The translations under genes and the position numbers were made by a program. The notes below the pieces were generated by a model. That model saw only the letters and a list, made by a program, of their open reading frames with translations. It was not told the origin of the DNA and did not search any database. Below, piece by piece: positions 18,735 through 28,465 of a stretch of 64,000 nt of DNA. Within the stretch, counting starts at the first letter, position 1, and each line of letters starts with the position of its first letter. The stretch spans positions 4,112,501 through 4,176,500 of the forward strand of contig NZ_AP024086.1 of NCBI RefSeq assembly GCF_019703855.1, written 5' to 3'. Source of the stretch: Desulfomarina profundi. Lineage in GTDB: Bacteria > Desulfobacterota > Desulfobulbia > Desulfobulbales > Desulfocapsaceae.

Positions 18735-21175
18735 ATGACCGAAAAGGCAACCATACTCACTCCTGACGGCATTGAAAATCCACAGTCGGAAGGGGAGAGG
18801 GAAAAGAAAAATCACTGGTGCTGGCCAAAGAGATACTGCCCGATGAACTGATGATTATTCCCCTCCATGACAGACCGATGTTTCCTAAAATGATGGGGCC
18901 GATTTTGGTGGATGACCCTTCCATGCAGAAAACCGTCATGGAATCGGTAAAAAATAATACACCACTCTATTTTGGCCTTGTTCTGTTGAAACCGGCTGAT
19001 GATATGCTCGCTTATGCTCCCAAGGGAGAGGAGGATTTTTTCAGGGTAGGCGTAGCTGTACGGGTTATCCAGGTTTCTCCCCCCAAGCCCGGAGAACCAT
19101 TGCAGGTGATGGGACAGGCCATGGATCGATTTAATATTGTGTCTCTACTGAAAAGAGACTCCGTTTTTGTGGCCGAGGTCAGCTACTGGCAGGAAGAAGT
19201 TCCTGAAAATACACAGGAGTTGAAGGCCTATTCGGTGGCCGTAATCGATTGTATCAAAGAACTTGTCAATCTCAATCCCCTTTTCAAGGAAGGTCTTTCT
19301 CTTCTTATTGAGAGGATAAATGTCAATGATCCCGGTTCACTTGCTGATTTTGCCGCCTCCATGACAACATCCTCCGGCTCGGACATTCAGAAAATCCTTG
19401 AAACCAAGGATGTGCGCGAACGGATTGAAGCAGTTTTGATCCTTTTGAAGAAGGAAGTTGAAATCAGTAAGCTCAAGGCGAAAATTTCCAAGCGCATTGA
19501 AGAGCAGCTTTCAAAACAGCAGCGTGAGTTTTTTTTAAAACAACAGTTGCAGGAAATCAAAAAAGAGCTGGGGTTGGCCAAGGATGATACCCAGGCGGAG
19601 TTGGAAAAGTATGAAAAACGGCTGAAAAAACTTGTACTTTCCGATGAGGCAAGGGAAAAGGTCAGGGAAGAGATGGAAAAATTGCGGCTCCTTGGTTCTT
19701 CCTCACCTGAATTCAATGTCAGTCGAACGTATCTGGACTGGCTGACTGTTCTGCCATGGGGTGTTTACAGTAAAGATAATTATGACCTGAAAAAGGCCGC
19801 TAGAATCCTGAATAAGGATCATTACGGACTGGAAGATGTGAAGGAACGTATTCTGGAATTGATGTCGGTGGGCAAAGTCAAGGGTGATCTTTCCGGAACA
19901 ATTATTCTTCTGCAGGGACCTCCAGGGGTAGGGAAAACCTCTATCGGTCAGTCTGTGGCCAGGAGCCTGGGACGAAAATTTTTCAGATTTTCCCTGGGAG
20001 GAATGCGGGATGAGGCTGAGATAAAGGGACATCGCCGGACCTATATCGGCGCTATGCCCGGTAAATTTATTCAGGCCATCAAGAGCTGCAATACTGCCAA
20101 TCCATTGATCATGCTGGATGAGATTGACAAGATCGGGGCAAGTTTCCAGGGAGATCCTGCCTCTGCGCTTCTGGAGGTTCTCGATCCTGAACAGAACCGT
20201 GATTTTCTCGATCATTACCTCGATGTCCGCTTTGATCTCTCGAAGATTCTTTTCATCTGTACGGCAAACCAGCTTGATACCATTCCAGGTCCTCTGATGG
20301 ACCGGATGGAGGTGATTCAGCTTCCCGGTTATATCCTCAAGGAAAAGGTGGAAATCGCCAAACGCCACCTTGTTCCAAAGCAGTTGAGGGAACATGGCCT
20401 GACACCAAAACAGATTACTCTGACGCGGACGCTTCTGGCGACTATAGTGGATGGTTATGCAAGGGAAGCGGGGGTTCGGGGGCTTGAAAACTGTATCAAG
20501 AAAATCCTGCGTAAATCCGTGAAGAAAATTATCAAAGATCCGGATAAAAACATCAGGATCAAAAAAGATGATCTGCAGGAGCTGCTTGGCAAAAGACTGT
20601 TTGCCGAGGAAAATGCTTTCCGCAAACCGCGGGTCGGAGTTATTACGGGACTGGCCTACACAAGTATGGGTGGAACGACTCTTCATATTGAATCCATTCC
20701 CATTCCCGCCGCCCAGCCGGGTTTTAAACAGACGGGGCAACTGGGCCAGGTGATGGTGGAATCATCGGAAATCGCCTATAGCTATGTGCGTTCCCTTTTT
20801 CGTGATAATAAAGAGGTGAGTGAGTTTTTCAAAAAACATCTCATTCATCTCCACGTGCCGGCCGGGGCGACTCCCAAGGATGGACCGTCAGCGGGTATTA
20901 CCATGGCCTGTGCTCTTTATTCACTGGCCATGAATCTGCCGATCAGGCCTCACATTGCCATGACCGGAGAACTGACCCTCAGCGGCCTGGTCATGCCGAT
21001 TGGCGGAGTGAAGGAGAAAATAATTGCCTCCAGACGGTCGAAGATCAGGGATGTAATTCTGCCCAGGGACAACAGGGAAGATTTTGACCTGTTGCCGGAA
21101 CATATCCGGGAAGGGATTACGCCACATTTTGTTGCCACCTTTTCGGATGTGCTGAAAATCTGTTTTGATAAATGA
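18735..21175 (+). CDS. lon: ATP-dependent protease La (Lon), N-terminus frame-shifted
   Basis: Cytosolic AAA+ serine protease. It has the N-terminal LAN domain ([14 protein letters not shown]), a coiled arm, Walker [10 protein letters not shown], Walker [12 protein letters not shown], and the Ser-Lys dyad in [10 protein letters not shown] and KEKIIAS. The uninterrupted frame only starts at GTG 18818, which has no good ribosome site. ATG 18735 has AAGGAG eight bases upstream and encodes [19 protein letters not shown] before running out of frame. One extra G in the G4 run at 18792-18795 fuses the two into a 813-residue protein, so I take 18735 as the true start. No heat-shock promoter could be identified confidently. 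Confidence 0.92.
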
Positions 21176-21176
21176 T

Positions 21177-21299
21177 GGACTCGTAAAAACTCCGATTTAC
21201 TGCGTTGTGGGGTGATCGTGTAATGCTCGACGTACTCTATGTACGCCTGCGCTTACACGACACCGCCACGCCTTGTATATCGAAGTTTTTCCAGAGTCC
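21177..21299. repeat. Large imperfect palindrome downstream of lon
   Basis: The two halves of a 123-bp stretch pair along almost their whole length: GGACTCGTAAAAACTCCGAT at the left with the complement of CGAAGTTTTTCCAGAGTCC at the right, and TCGTGTAA with TTACACGA near the tip, closing at GTAC/GTAC. It begins one base after the lon stop. It resembles the REP/hairpin intergenic elements seen in many genomes, and it may also serve as the lon terminator. Confidence 0.75.
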
Positions 21300-21367
21300 A
21301 TCTGAGAACGTTGAACGACTTTTTACGAGATCATCATAAATAACAAAAATACTCCTGCTGTGGAAAA

Positions 21368-21898
21368 TCAGGAATCCCGCTGGAGGATGTTGAGAATTCT
21401 GTCTGCAATTTCAGTCGGCTGGATTCCATCTGTTTGTATTGTCATAAAACGTTGGTAGCCCTTTGCTCTTTCGTGCAGTAGTTGAAGGATTTTTTTTTGT
21501 GGATCAGGACCATCCAGAAGGGGTCTGGAGTGATGGTGGTCATTTTTCAGTCGTGAGAGAATTGTTTCCGGTTTAGCACTCAGGGAGAAAACACGGCCGG
21601 TACTCCCCAGGGCTGCGGTGTTTTTCGGGTCGAGCATCAGACGACCCCCGGTTGATATTACCAGTTCTTTTTTCTGTCCGAGTTCTTTCGCGACTTCCGT
21701 TTCCATCAGGCGAAATGCTTTTTCACCAAGGTTTTTGAATATTTCAGAAACAGTCTGGTGATGGCGTTTTTCAATCAAGCGATCAGTGTCAATGAATTCC
21801 CGGTTGAGTTTTTGTGCAAGGATTTTACCAACAGTTGTTTTTCCTGTACCCATGAATCCTGTAAGGATAATATTCTTTCTGCCGTATGATTGTTTCAT
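21368..21898 (-). CDS. aroK: Shikimate kinase
   Basis: Phosphorylates shikimate in the chorismate pathway. The P-loop GFMGTGKTTVGKILA is near the N-terminus. Then come the shikimate-binding DTDRLIEKRH and the FRLMETEVAKEL helix (Arg/Glu), ISTGGRLMLDP (the GGG motif here GGR), and the lid with HHSRPLLDG providing the conserved Arg. The length of 176 residues is standard. It is separated from aroD by the AEC carrier gene and oriented opposite to it. The GGR instead of GGG in the phosphate/shikimate loop is a small deviation. Confidence 0.92.
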   Translation of the reverse strand: MKQSYGRKNIILTGFMGTGKTTVGKILAQKLNREFIDTDRLIEKRHHQTVSEIFKNLGEKAFRLMETEVAKELGQKKELVISTGGRLMLDPKNTAALGSTGRVFSLSAKPETILSRLKNDHHHSRPLLDGPDPQKKILQLLHERAKGYQRFMTIQTDGIQPTEIADRILNILQRDS

Positions 21899-21998
21899 AG
21901 ATTCAATTAAGGTGTAATAAAGATGTTGTTGTCCCTCAAAGGGAGACTCTGAATGAGTAGTAATGGTTTTCTCTGCCCGTTAATGTGAATTCAAGTGA

Positions 21999-22910
21999 TT
22001 AAACCACAGCCAGCCACAAAACAAAAGTAACAGAAGAAAACAGGGTGCTGGCGGAGACAGTAGCTACTGCAAATTCAGCATCACCCTGCATCTCCTTGGC
22101 CATGACATAGGCAAGGGTGGCTGTCGGAGAGCAGAGGAGAATCAGAGCCGGAAGAAATTCTTCGGAGGTCAGGCCGGTCAAGCGAAAAAAAACCAGTCCC
22201 AGGGCAGGCAGAAAAAGAAGTTTAATGACAGCAGCGCCAAGCGTGGGACGGAGGTACTCTTTTATCAGTTTCATGGAGATTGAGGCTCCAATAAGAAGAA
22301 GGGCCATTGGTGGGGCAAGTCCTCCCAGTATGGTGAAGCTCGAACTGAGGATCCCGGGAACAGGAAGAGCCAGAGCCGAGACAGCTATACCTGCCATGGC
22401 ACTGATTATGACCGGGTTTTTACAGAGTTTTATCAGGATGAATTTATATCCATGAAACTCTTTTTCACTGTGGAGTTGCAGGATAATAACTGACATGAGA
22501 TTCTGCAGGATCATCAGAAACCCACAGATGATACCTGCTTTTGCCAGGCCGCTGTCCCCGAGGTAATACAGGGCTATGGGCAGTCCGATATAACCGAGAT
22601 TTCCGTGACCGCAACTTTGAACAAAAGTGCCGGCCCGGTCGGGAGTCATTTTCAGGATTCCTGTCAGCAGATGAGTTGAGACATATATTATAGACGCTGC
22701 CAGAAGGGTAAGAAAAAGGAGGCGTACATCGAACTGTTCTTGAAAAGAAGCTTTTGAGATGGAATTAAAGATCATGGCGGGAATCGAGAGGTAGTAAACC
22801 AGCTGGTTGGCCGGTCTCAGAAAATCTGAGGTAATAAAACCTTTTTTTCGTGCAGCCCACCCCAGTAGGATGATAATAAAGATGGGTGTGATAGTTGTAA
22901 TAACTTCCAT
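21999..22910 (-). CDS. AEC-family (auxin efflux carrier-like) transporter
   Basis: An inner-membrane transporter of 303 residues with ten predicted transmembrane helices, in the AEC/BASS-like fold. Five helices are in each half: ITTITPIFIIILLGWAARK opens the first and VIISAMAGIAVSALALPVPG the second. Conserved phrases are RPANQLVYYLSIPAMIF, GNLGYIGLPIALYYLG and GASISMKLIKEYLRPTLGA. These proteins export organic acids such as malate, or other anions. The substrate is not predictable. It lies between aroK and the divergent aroD. Confidence 0.87.
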   Translation of the reverse strand: MEVITTITPIFIIILLGWAARKKGFITSDFLRPANQLVYYLSIPAMIFNSISKASFQEQFDVRLLFLTLLAASIIYVSTHLLTGILKMTPDRAGTFVQSCGHGNLGYIGLPIALYYLGDSGLAKAGIICGFLMILQNLMSVIILQLHSEKEFHGYKFILIKLCKNPVIISAMAGIAVSALALPVPGILSSSFTILGGLAPPMALLLIGASISMKLIKEYLRPTLGAAVIKLLFLPALGLVFFRLTGLTSEEFLPALILLCSPTATLAYVMAKEMQGDAEFAVATVSASTLFSSVTFVLWLAVV

Positions 22911-22984
22911 GAGAACCTCTTTTTTGTTCCAGTGCGTATCAATGTATTGTAACGGAGCGAAAAAATATAATAAAGTATTTCCAG

Positions 22985-23800
22985 ATGAAAGATGAAATTG
23001 AAATGACTGAGCTGCAGAAGAGAAAACGGATTGAAGTGGGCAACACGGTTATTGGTGGTGAACGCCCCCTGGTTTGCCTGCCGCTTGTGGCAAAACTGAA
23101 AGGGCAACTTCTCCAGGACGCCCGGGAGCTGACTGCGCTTGAACCTGATCTGCTGGAATGGCGGATTGATGCCTATGGAGATGTGGGAAATATCCCAAAA
23201 TGTCTCGATGATTTAAAGGAGCTTCGCAGAATTACAGGAGCTGTGCCGCTGATTTTTACCTGTCGTACGGATGAAGAAGGCGGATTGCAGAAGATCGATC
23301 GGAAGAAGAGGTTGGAGTTGTTTGAAGCTGCTGCCGTATCGGGGAATGTTGATCTGATTGATGTTGAGTTGTGTAACGGCAAAGATTTTTTAGAGGTGGT
23401 AAAAAAAACTGCCGGAGCAAACCATGTGTTTTTGATTTTTTCGTATCATAATTTCAAGGATACCCCCAGTGAATCATTTATGTATTCAAAGCTCCTTGAA
23501 TGCCAGGATGCCGGGGCTGATATCTGTAAACTTGCAGTCATGCCCAATGATTCAGGAGATGTCCTGTCACTGCTCAGTGTGACAAACCGGGCCAGGAATG
23601 AGGGGATGAATATACCCGTTGTGACTATGGCAATGGGGCCGTTGGGGGTGGTCAGCAGACTTGCAGGTGGTTTGTTCGGATCAGATATTACTTTTGCCGC
23701 CGGCCGGCAAGCTTCTGCTCCCGGTCAGTTGTCGATTGAAGATCTGCGGGCGGGAATGAAAATACTTTTTCCCGGAACTCAGTCAGGCAGTAACCCATAG
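22985..23800 (+). CDS. aroD: 3-Dehydroquinate dehydratase, type I
   Basis: Schiff-base enzyme converting 3-dehydroquinate to 3-dehydroshikimate. Active-site residues are visible: the EWRID strand (about residue 58), the catalytic His in FSYHNFKDTP and the Schiff-base Lys in DICKLAVMPND, followed by VVTMAMGPLGVVSRLAGG and the closing Gln loop in RQASAPGQLS. The 271-residue length includes a short N-terminal lead, and an internal start at ATG 23006 is possible. Its stop overlaps the end of the convergent DHH-CBS gene by about 22 bases. Confidence 0.92.
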   Translation: MKDEIEMTELQKRKRIEVGNTVIGGERPLVCLPLVAKLKGQLLQDARELTALEPDLLEWRIDAYGDVGNIPKCLDDLKELRRITGAVPLIFTCRTDEEGGLQKIDRKKRLELFEAAAVSGNVDLIDVELCNGKDFLEVVKKTAGANHVFLIFSYHNFKDTPSESFMYSKLLECQDAGADICKLAVMPNDSGDVLSLLSVTNRARNEGMNIPVVTMAMGPLGVVSRLAGGLFGSDITFAAGRQASAPGQLSIEDLRAGMKILFPGTQSGSNP

Positions 23801-25083
23801 AAATAGGTGAGGATATCGGTCCTGGTGACGATACCGATCATCTTGCCGTCTTTTACCACGGGAAGATGGCCTACGTCCTTTTCGATCATGGTCTGGGCAG
23901 CTTTTTCCGGAGAAGTTTCTGGCGAAAGGGTGGCGACATTCCGCACCATAAAGGCCTTGACCGGACTGTTCCACTGTCTTTCCTTTCTTATTTTTTTAAA
24001 ATCCCACAGTACAATTATACCCTCGATCCGCTCCTCTTCTCCAATAACCATGACTCCCCTGATTTTTTCCCTGTCCATCAATTCACGGACTTCACGCATG
24101 GTGGTATCCGGGGTGACGCTGATAACCGGGAAGGACATGATATCTCCGATATGGATGGTTTTTTCCTGGTCTTTTGCAAGTATTGAGAGAATTGCGGTTT
24201 TTATTTTTTCTGGTGACATCACCGATTTTTTTATTGAGGAGGAACCAGCTCCATTGTGACCTCCACCACCGAATTCGGCCATAATTTTTCCAATGTGGAT
24301 CTGATCGCTGTTGCTTCTGCCGATGACCATGGACCGTGAGCTGTTGACAAAAATGACAAAGACAGCGTCAGCATTGATTATTTTTCTGTACATATTGACG
24401 ACACTCGCCAGATCCGTCACCTTCTTGTCCAGGGTAATGATGTTGATCCCGAGACTGTTGCCATTGATTGTGAGTTTTTCGGTGTTCTTCATCATCTCAA
24501 AGAGCACTTCCCGCTGGGTCTCCTCATAGGGTGGATTCAGAAAGAAGCCGGCAACATTGAGGTCGGCATTGTTTTCCAGGAGGAAGGCCGCTGCCCGGGC
24601 ATCTTCCGGGGTTGTCGACGGAAAACTTAAATGGCCCGTATCTTCGTACAGGCCAATAAGAAGCACGGTGGAAACCAGCGCGTTGATGCGTATTTTTCTT
24701 TTGATCATTTCCCTGACAAACAGGGTGACGGTGGCACCAATGGGCTCCCGACAGACCCTGTCGGCCACTATATCGGATTCTCCTGTCATATGGTGGTCCC
24801 ACAGGTCTATTGCGAGATCATCCCTGTGGCGCAGCTCATCCATTCTGTCAAGGCGGTGCCATTGATTGGTGTCCACCACGATCAGTCTGCTGACTTCCGC
24901 GCTGTTGATTTCATTGGGTAGAAGAAGATTAAAGGCGGTCTTGTGGGTAGAGAGGAACTGGGCCACGTTTCGGTTGACCGCTTTGGGAATAACTCCCACG
25001 CAGCCTGGATAGCAGATGGTGGCTGCAATGACGGAGGCGAGAGCGTCAAAGTCTGTGTTTTTGTGAGTAGTGGCGATTATCAT
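23779..25083 (-). CDS. DHH phosphoesterase with paired CBS domains
   Basis: A 434-residue protein with an N-terminal DHH domain (THKNTDFDALAS, DLWDHHMTGESD), a DHHA1 domain (FGGGGHNGAGSSS) and two CBS repeats (IMSFPVISVTPDTTMREV and FMVRNVATLSPETSPEKA). DHH/DHHA1 proteins hydrolyse phosphodiesters such as nanoRNA or cyclic dinucleotides, and the CBS pair probably binds adenine nucleotides. Some deltaproteobacterial homologues carry a C-terminal tRNA nucleotidyltransferase domain, which is absent here. I start at ATG 25083 (MIIATTHKNTD). The open frame continues upstream into the M48 gene but is not conserved. It lies just downstream of the M48 lipoprotein gene. Confidence 0.85.
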   Translation of the reverse strand: MIIATTHKNTDFDALASVIAATICYPGCVGVIPKAVNRNVAQFLSTHKTAFNLLLPNEINSAEVSRLIVVDTNQWHRLDRMDELRHRDDLAIDLWDHHMTGESDIVADRVCREPIGATVTLFVREMIKRKIRINALVSTVLLIGLYEDTGHLSFPSTTPEDARAAAFLLENNADLNVAGFFLNPPYEETQREVLFEMMKNTEKLTINGNSLGINIITLDKKVTDLASVVNMYRKIINADAVFVIFVNSSRSMVIGRSNSDQIHIGKIMAEFGGGGHNGAGSSSIKKSVMSPEKIKTAILSILAKDQEKTIHIGDIMSFPVISVTPDTTMREVRELMDREKIRGVMVIGEEERIEGIIVLWDFKKIRKERQWNSPVKAFMVRNVATLSPETSPEKAAQTMIEKDVGHLPVVKDGKMIGIVTRTDILTYFYGLLPD

Positions 25084-25124
25084 TGATTTGCCGGAATTAT
25101 TACGGAACCTGGATTCTGCAATTG

Positions 25125-25961
25125 TCAATCCCGAAGTGCAGGTGAGGGTTGCTGTTGCAGTGGATAAACCGGACGGGGTCTCTTGTCCAGATAATATGGC
25201 ATCATCTGTTGTGCCAGTTCGGCCAGTACAGCCTGGCGGTTGGCCGGTGAGGGATGGGTGGACAGAAACTGGGGGATTGTTTTCCCGCCCACGTCTGCCA
25301 TTTTCCGCCAGAGGGAGACGGCAGCCCATGGATTGTATCCGGCAAGGGCCGCGAGTTCAATGCCCATGGTGTCCGCTTCTCTCTCCGCAGTCCTGCTGTT
25401 GGGCAGGTTGACGGCAAGGGCCGCGGCAAGGGCGCTGCCGGAGAGAATGGCTCCCCTGTACCGGCTGTTATTCGAGGCAACGGCCAGACCGACCATGCCG
25501 ATTTGTGTTGCCATGGCGATGGACATTTTTTCCGCAGTATGGTTTGCCAGAGCATGGGATATTTCATGGCCCATGACCTGGGCGATTTCATCGTCGGTGG
25601 CATTTATTTTCTGGATAATTCCAGTGTAGATTGCCATTTTTCCACCAGCCATGCACCAGGCATTGACTGTATCCGGGTCATCGATGACCTTGACACTCCA
25701 TTCCCAGTTTTTTGTATGGGGATAGAGCAGAATTGCCTGGGCGATCAGCCTGCCGGTTATGTATCTGATACGTGACGAGGTGATGGGATCTGTGTCAATT
25801 TTCCCTTTTTTTTCAAGGGGACGAAGTGTCTGGGTATACGCCTCTTTTGAGGCGGAAATGGCCTGTTGTGGCGAGACCAGCATAAGCTGGGAGCGACCGG
25901 TGGGGCTGGTGGCGCAACCGCACAGAAAAAGCAGAAGAATGAGTATGAAATATTTTTTCAT
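25125..25961 (-). CDS. M48-family metallopeptidase, lipoprotein
   Basis: Zn-dependent peptidase of the M48 family, related to periplasmic LoiP/YcaL quality-control proteases. The N-terminus MKKYFILILLLFLCGCA is a lipoprotein signal with lipobox FLC, placing it in the periplasm attached to a membrane. The metal motif HEISH lies in QVMGHEISHALANHTAEKMS, with the third ligand Glu in SRTAEREADTMGIELAALAGY. It ends with THPSPANRQAVLAELA, the conserved M48 tail. I choose ATG 25961 over 25973. It is the first gene of a two-gene - strand unit with the DHH-CBS gene. Confidence 0.9.
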   Translation of the reverse strand: MKKYFILILLLFLCGCATSPTGRSQLMLVSPQQAISASKEAYTQTLRPLEKKGKIDTDPITSSRIRYITGRLIAQAILLYPHTKNWEWSVKVIDDPDTVNAWCMAGGKMAIYTGIIQKINATDDEIAQVMGHEISHALANHTAEKMSIAMATQIGMVGLAVASNNSRYRGAILSGSALAAALAVNLPNSRTAEREADTMGIELAALAGYNPWAAVSLWRKMADVGGKTIPQFLSTHPSPANRQAVLAELAQQMMPYYLDKRPRPVYPLQQQPSPALRD

Positions 25962-26124
25962 GGAAATATACAAGCCATTGGGTGTATTCGTGTATGATGC
26001 GTTTTCTTGATCCTGGTGTTTTTGTACCTGTTTCTGTCAGGAAATATAAAATAATCCATGTCTGCTGTGTAGACAACCTAAATGCTCAATACACGGAATG
26101 GATTGAACAGCTCGAGGAAGAAGG

Positions 26125-27249
26125 ATGAATGTTGGGAAATACAGACCATTCTGGTGTGACCAGCTGCTGATGGAATATGACAATAATCTCTGGAGCTATA
26201 ATATTGACCTCAGGGCACCAATTCTGGAGATTTCCGAATCCAAAGGGGTAATGGGTTCCTGGAACAGTGCAACCCGAACTCTCACTCTCAGTTCTCACCT
26301 TATTTCGGAATACCCCTGGACAGTGGTGCAGCAGGTATTGAAACATGAGATGGCCCACCAGATCTGTTCCGAATTGCTGGGAAGCAGTGAAACCGGCCAT
26401 GGGGCTGATTTTTTCAAAGCATGTGATTTGCTTGGTGTTGAGGCTGAATTTCGTGGGCCCTGCTCGACAATTGTGGAACTGGAGACAAGTCTTGAAGGGA
26501 AAAATACGATTTCAGGATCCGGCAGAAAGTTTATTGATAAGATTGAAAAGTTGCTGGCTTTGGCCACCTCCCCCAATGAGCATGAGGCCGCCCTGGCCAT
26601 GGAAAAAGCGACGGAATTGATAGATAAATATGGAGTCAGCGCGTTTGACCTGGGACGCAAACAGAATTTCGGGTATATACTCATAAACAGGAAGCGTAAA
26701 CGAATAGAGCGGTATCAGCGGGATATCTGCCGGATTCTGCAGGATTTCTTTTCTGTTCGGGTTGTAATGTCGACCCTGTACGATCCGCTTCTTATCGATA
26801 GTCATAAGGTGATTGAATTGCTCGGAACCAAGGAAAATGTTGCTGTTGCGGAGTACTGTTATTATTTTCTGGAAAACAAGCTGGAGTCCCTCTGGAATCA
26901 TAACAGGCACAGGTTCAGGGGACAGGCAAGAAGAGAGAAGAACAGCTACTTCCTCGGATTACTTGCCGGTTTTTATAAAAAACTGGAGCGGAGCAGGGAG
27001 CAGCGGAAAAGAAGAGCGGAAAAAGGGTATCATTCCGGGGAAATGGAACGGATACTGACGGTCAGTAAAAATGAGCTGGGCCGTTACGTATCAGCACGAT
27101 TTCCCCAGCTACGCAGAGCAAGGCGCTCCGGCGCCAAAGTGTATCGCAATACCTACAGTGAGGGAGTAAAAACAGGGGGGACAATTACTCTTGCAAAAGG
27201 TGTTTCCGGAGATTCGGTGAACAGCGGACGTCTTGTTACCGGAGGGTAA
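26125..27249 (+). CDS. SprT-like / DUF2786 domain protein
   Basis: A 374-residue two-part protein. The N-terminal part has an HExxH zinc-protease motif in VLKHEMAHQICSEL followed by a downstream HGADFFKACDLLG, like SprT metallopeptidase domains. From about residue 130 SGSGRKFIDKIEKLLALATS and EHEAALAMEKATELIDKYGV match DUF2786, an uncharacterised domain also found in phage proteins. The C-terminal third is Arg/Lys-rich (REQRKRRAEKGYH), suggesting nucleic acid contact. It is followed after two bases by an Mth938-domain gene and then xdhC. Function is unknown. A DNA- or RNA-associated protease is an inference. Confidence 0.78.
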   Translation: MNVGKYRPFWCDQLLMEYDNNLWSYNIDLRAPILEISESKGVMGSWNSATRTLTLSSHLISEYPWTVVQQVLKHEMAHQICSELLGSSETGHGADFFKACDLLGVEAEFRGPCSTIVELETSLEGKNTISGSGRKFIDKIEKLLALATSPNEHEAALAMEKATELIDKYGVSAFDLGRKQNFGYILINRKRKRIERYQRDICRILQDFFSVRVVMSTLYDPLLIDSHKVIELLGTKENVAVAEYCYYFLENKLESLWNHNRHRFRGQARREKNSYFLGLLAGFYKKLERSREQRKRRAEKGYHSGEMERILTVSKNELGRYVSARFPQLRRARRSGAKVYRNTYSEGVKTGGTITLAKGVSGDSVNSGRLVTGG

Positions 27250-27251
27250 CC

Positions 27252-27620
27252 ATGTCAGGATCATTACGTATTATTTCCAGTCGATGGGGAAGGCTGGAAG
27301 TGGAAAAACTGGGGGTTGGCAGGGATTTCAAACTCTGGCCCGGTGGTGGTCGCAGCTGGGACTGGAACGAATTCGGCACCAGCCATGGAAAAGGGGTTCA
27401 GCCCGGGGAACTGGATGAATTGATTGAAAACGGCTGTCAGGTCATTGTCCTGACCACGGGACGGCTGGGCAGACTGCGGATTTCACCGGTAACTCTGGAA
27501 AAGGTTCAGAAGAACAATATCAGGCTCATTGTGGCCTCCACTGGAAAAGGGATAAAGCTTTATAATGAACAGGTGAAAAAAGGTGTTGCCGTCGGGGGGC
27601 TTTTTCATTCAACCTGTTGA
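27252..27620 (+). CDS. Mth938-like domain protein
   Basis: A single-domain protein of 122 residues in the Mth938/NDUFAF3 (DUF498) family. Typical phrases are FKLWPGGGRSWDWNEFGTSH, the central VIVLTTGRLGRLRISP strand-turn and VASTGKGIKLYNE. The eukaryotic relative NDUFAF3 is a complex I assembly factor, while the bacterial role is not established. It starts two bases after the SprT/DUF2786 gene and ends nine bases before xdhC, so the three are likely one operon. Confidence 0.82.
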   Translation: MSGSLRIISSRWGRLEVEKLGVGRDFKLWPGGGRSWDWNEFGTSHGKGVQPGELDELIENGCQVIVLTTGRLGRLRISPVTLEKVQKNNIRLIVASTGKGIKLYNEQVKKGVAVGGLFHSTC

Positions 27621-27629
27621 GGAAAATGT

Positions 27630-28433
27630 ATGGATATGAAAATAATTGCCGGATTGAAAACCTGCCTGGATGAGGGGACTCCGGTTGCGTCCGTTACTGT
27701 GATCAGCAGTTCAGGACATTCGCCCGCAAGGACAGGCGCCATGATGCTTGTGATGCCGGGGAAGCAGGTCGGCTCCGTGGGAGGTGGTCAGCTCGAACAT
27801 TTCGCCGTTGCTGAAGCGGAGAAATTATTAGTTGTCGGGCAAAGCGGCGAGATACAATTTACCGCTGACGATACAAAAACAACAGGTTCGACCTGCGGTG
27901 GCAATGTGCGGCTGTTTGTCCGGGTTTTTGGAACCAGTCCCAGGCTTGTGATACTCGGGGCCGGGCATGTGGGCAGGGAATTGTTTCAACTGGGGATTCA
28001 TCTCGGTTTTGCGGTTGTCATTGTTGATGATAGGGAAGAGATGGTGGCTGACGGTGAATTTCCAGGGGCCGAGACTTTTTCTGTTGGCGGCTTTGATAAA
28101 AATCTGGAAAAATTTATTGTTGGTGAATGCTATGTCTGCATTGCCACACGGAGCCATGAGACGGACCGGGAGGCTTTGGAAGCCCTGATCGAAGCTGATG
28201 CACGTTACCTTGGGATCATCGGTAGCAGCAGTAAACTGAGGGGAATTTTCCGTTCATTGCGTGATAAGGGTATCCCAAGAGAAAAGGTGGAACCACTCTA
28301 TGCACCCATGGGATTGAACATTGCATCGAGAAAACCGAAGGAAATAGCCATGTCGATTATGGCTGAAATTCTGCTTGTAAAAAACAGCGGGTCTCCTGAA
28401 CATATGCGGGATGTGAAGAATATTGAGTACTGA
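27630..28433 (+). CDS. xdhC: XdhC/CoxI family molybdenum-cofactor maturation protein
   Basis: XdhC-type chaperone that binds and sulfurates molybdenum cofactor for xanthine-dehydrogenase-type enzymes. The N-terminal XdhC domain shows SSGHSPARTGAMMLV and GSVGGGQLEHFAVAEA, with TTGSTCGGNVRLFV holding the conserved Cys-Gly-Gly. The C-terminal Rossmann domain shows LVILGAGHVGRELFQLG, VIVDDREEM, YVCIATRSHETDREAL and ARYLGIIGSSSKL. No molybdenum hydroxylase is in the window, so the client lies elsewhere. It fits with the Mo/W transport locus at 58-61 kb. Confidence 0.88.
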   Translation: MDMKIIAGLKTCLDEGTPVASVTVISSSGHSPARTGAMMLVMPGKQVGSVGGGQLEHFAVAEAEKLLVVGQSGEIQFTADDTKTTGSTCGGNVRLFVRVFGTSPRLVILGAGHVGRELFQLGIHLGFAVVIVDDREEMVADGEFPGAETFSVGGFDKNLEKFIVGECYVCIATRSHETDREALEALIEADARYLGIIGSSSKLRGIFRSLRDKGIPREKVEPLYAPMGLNIASRKPKEIAMSIMAEILLVKNSGSPEHMRDVKNIEY

Positions 28434-28441
28434 GTGTTTTA

Positions 28442-28457
28442 TCTGAAAATCCCGCGA
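28442..28457 (+). repeat. Partial copy of the AAAATCC/GGATTTT hairpin repeat
   Basis: ATCTGAAAATCCCGCG matches the reverse complement of the right half of the element at 33384-33655 (GCGGGATTTTCAGAT). It sits immediately after xdhC and could act in the shared 3' region of the two convergent genes. Confidence 0.5.
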
Positions 28458-28465
28458 CCAAAAGT

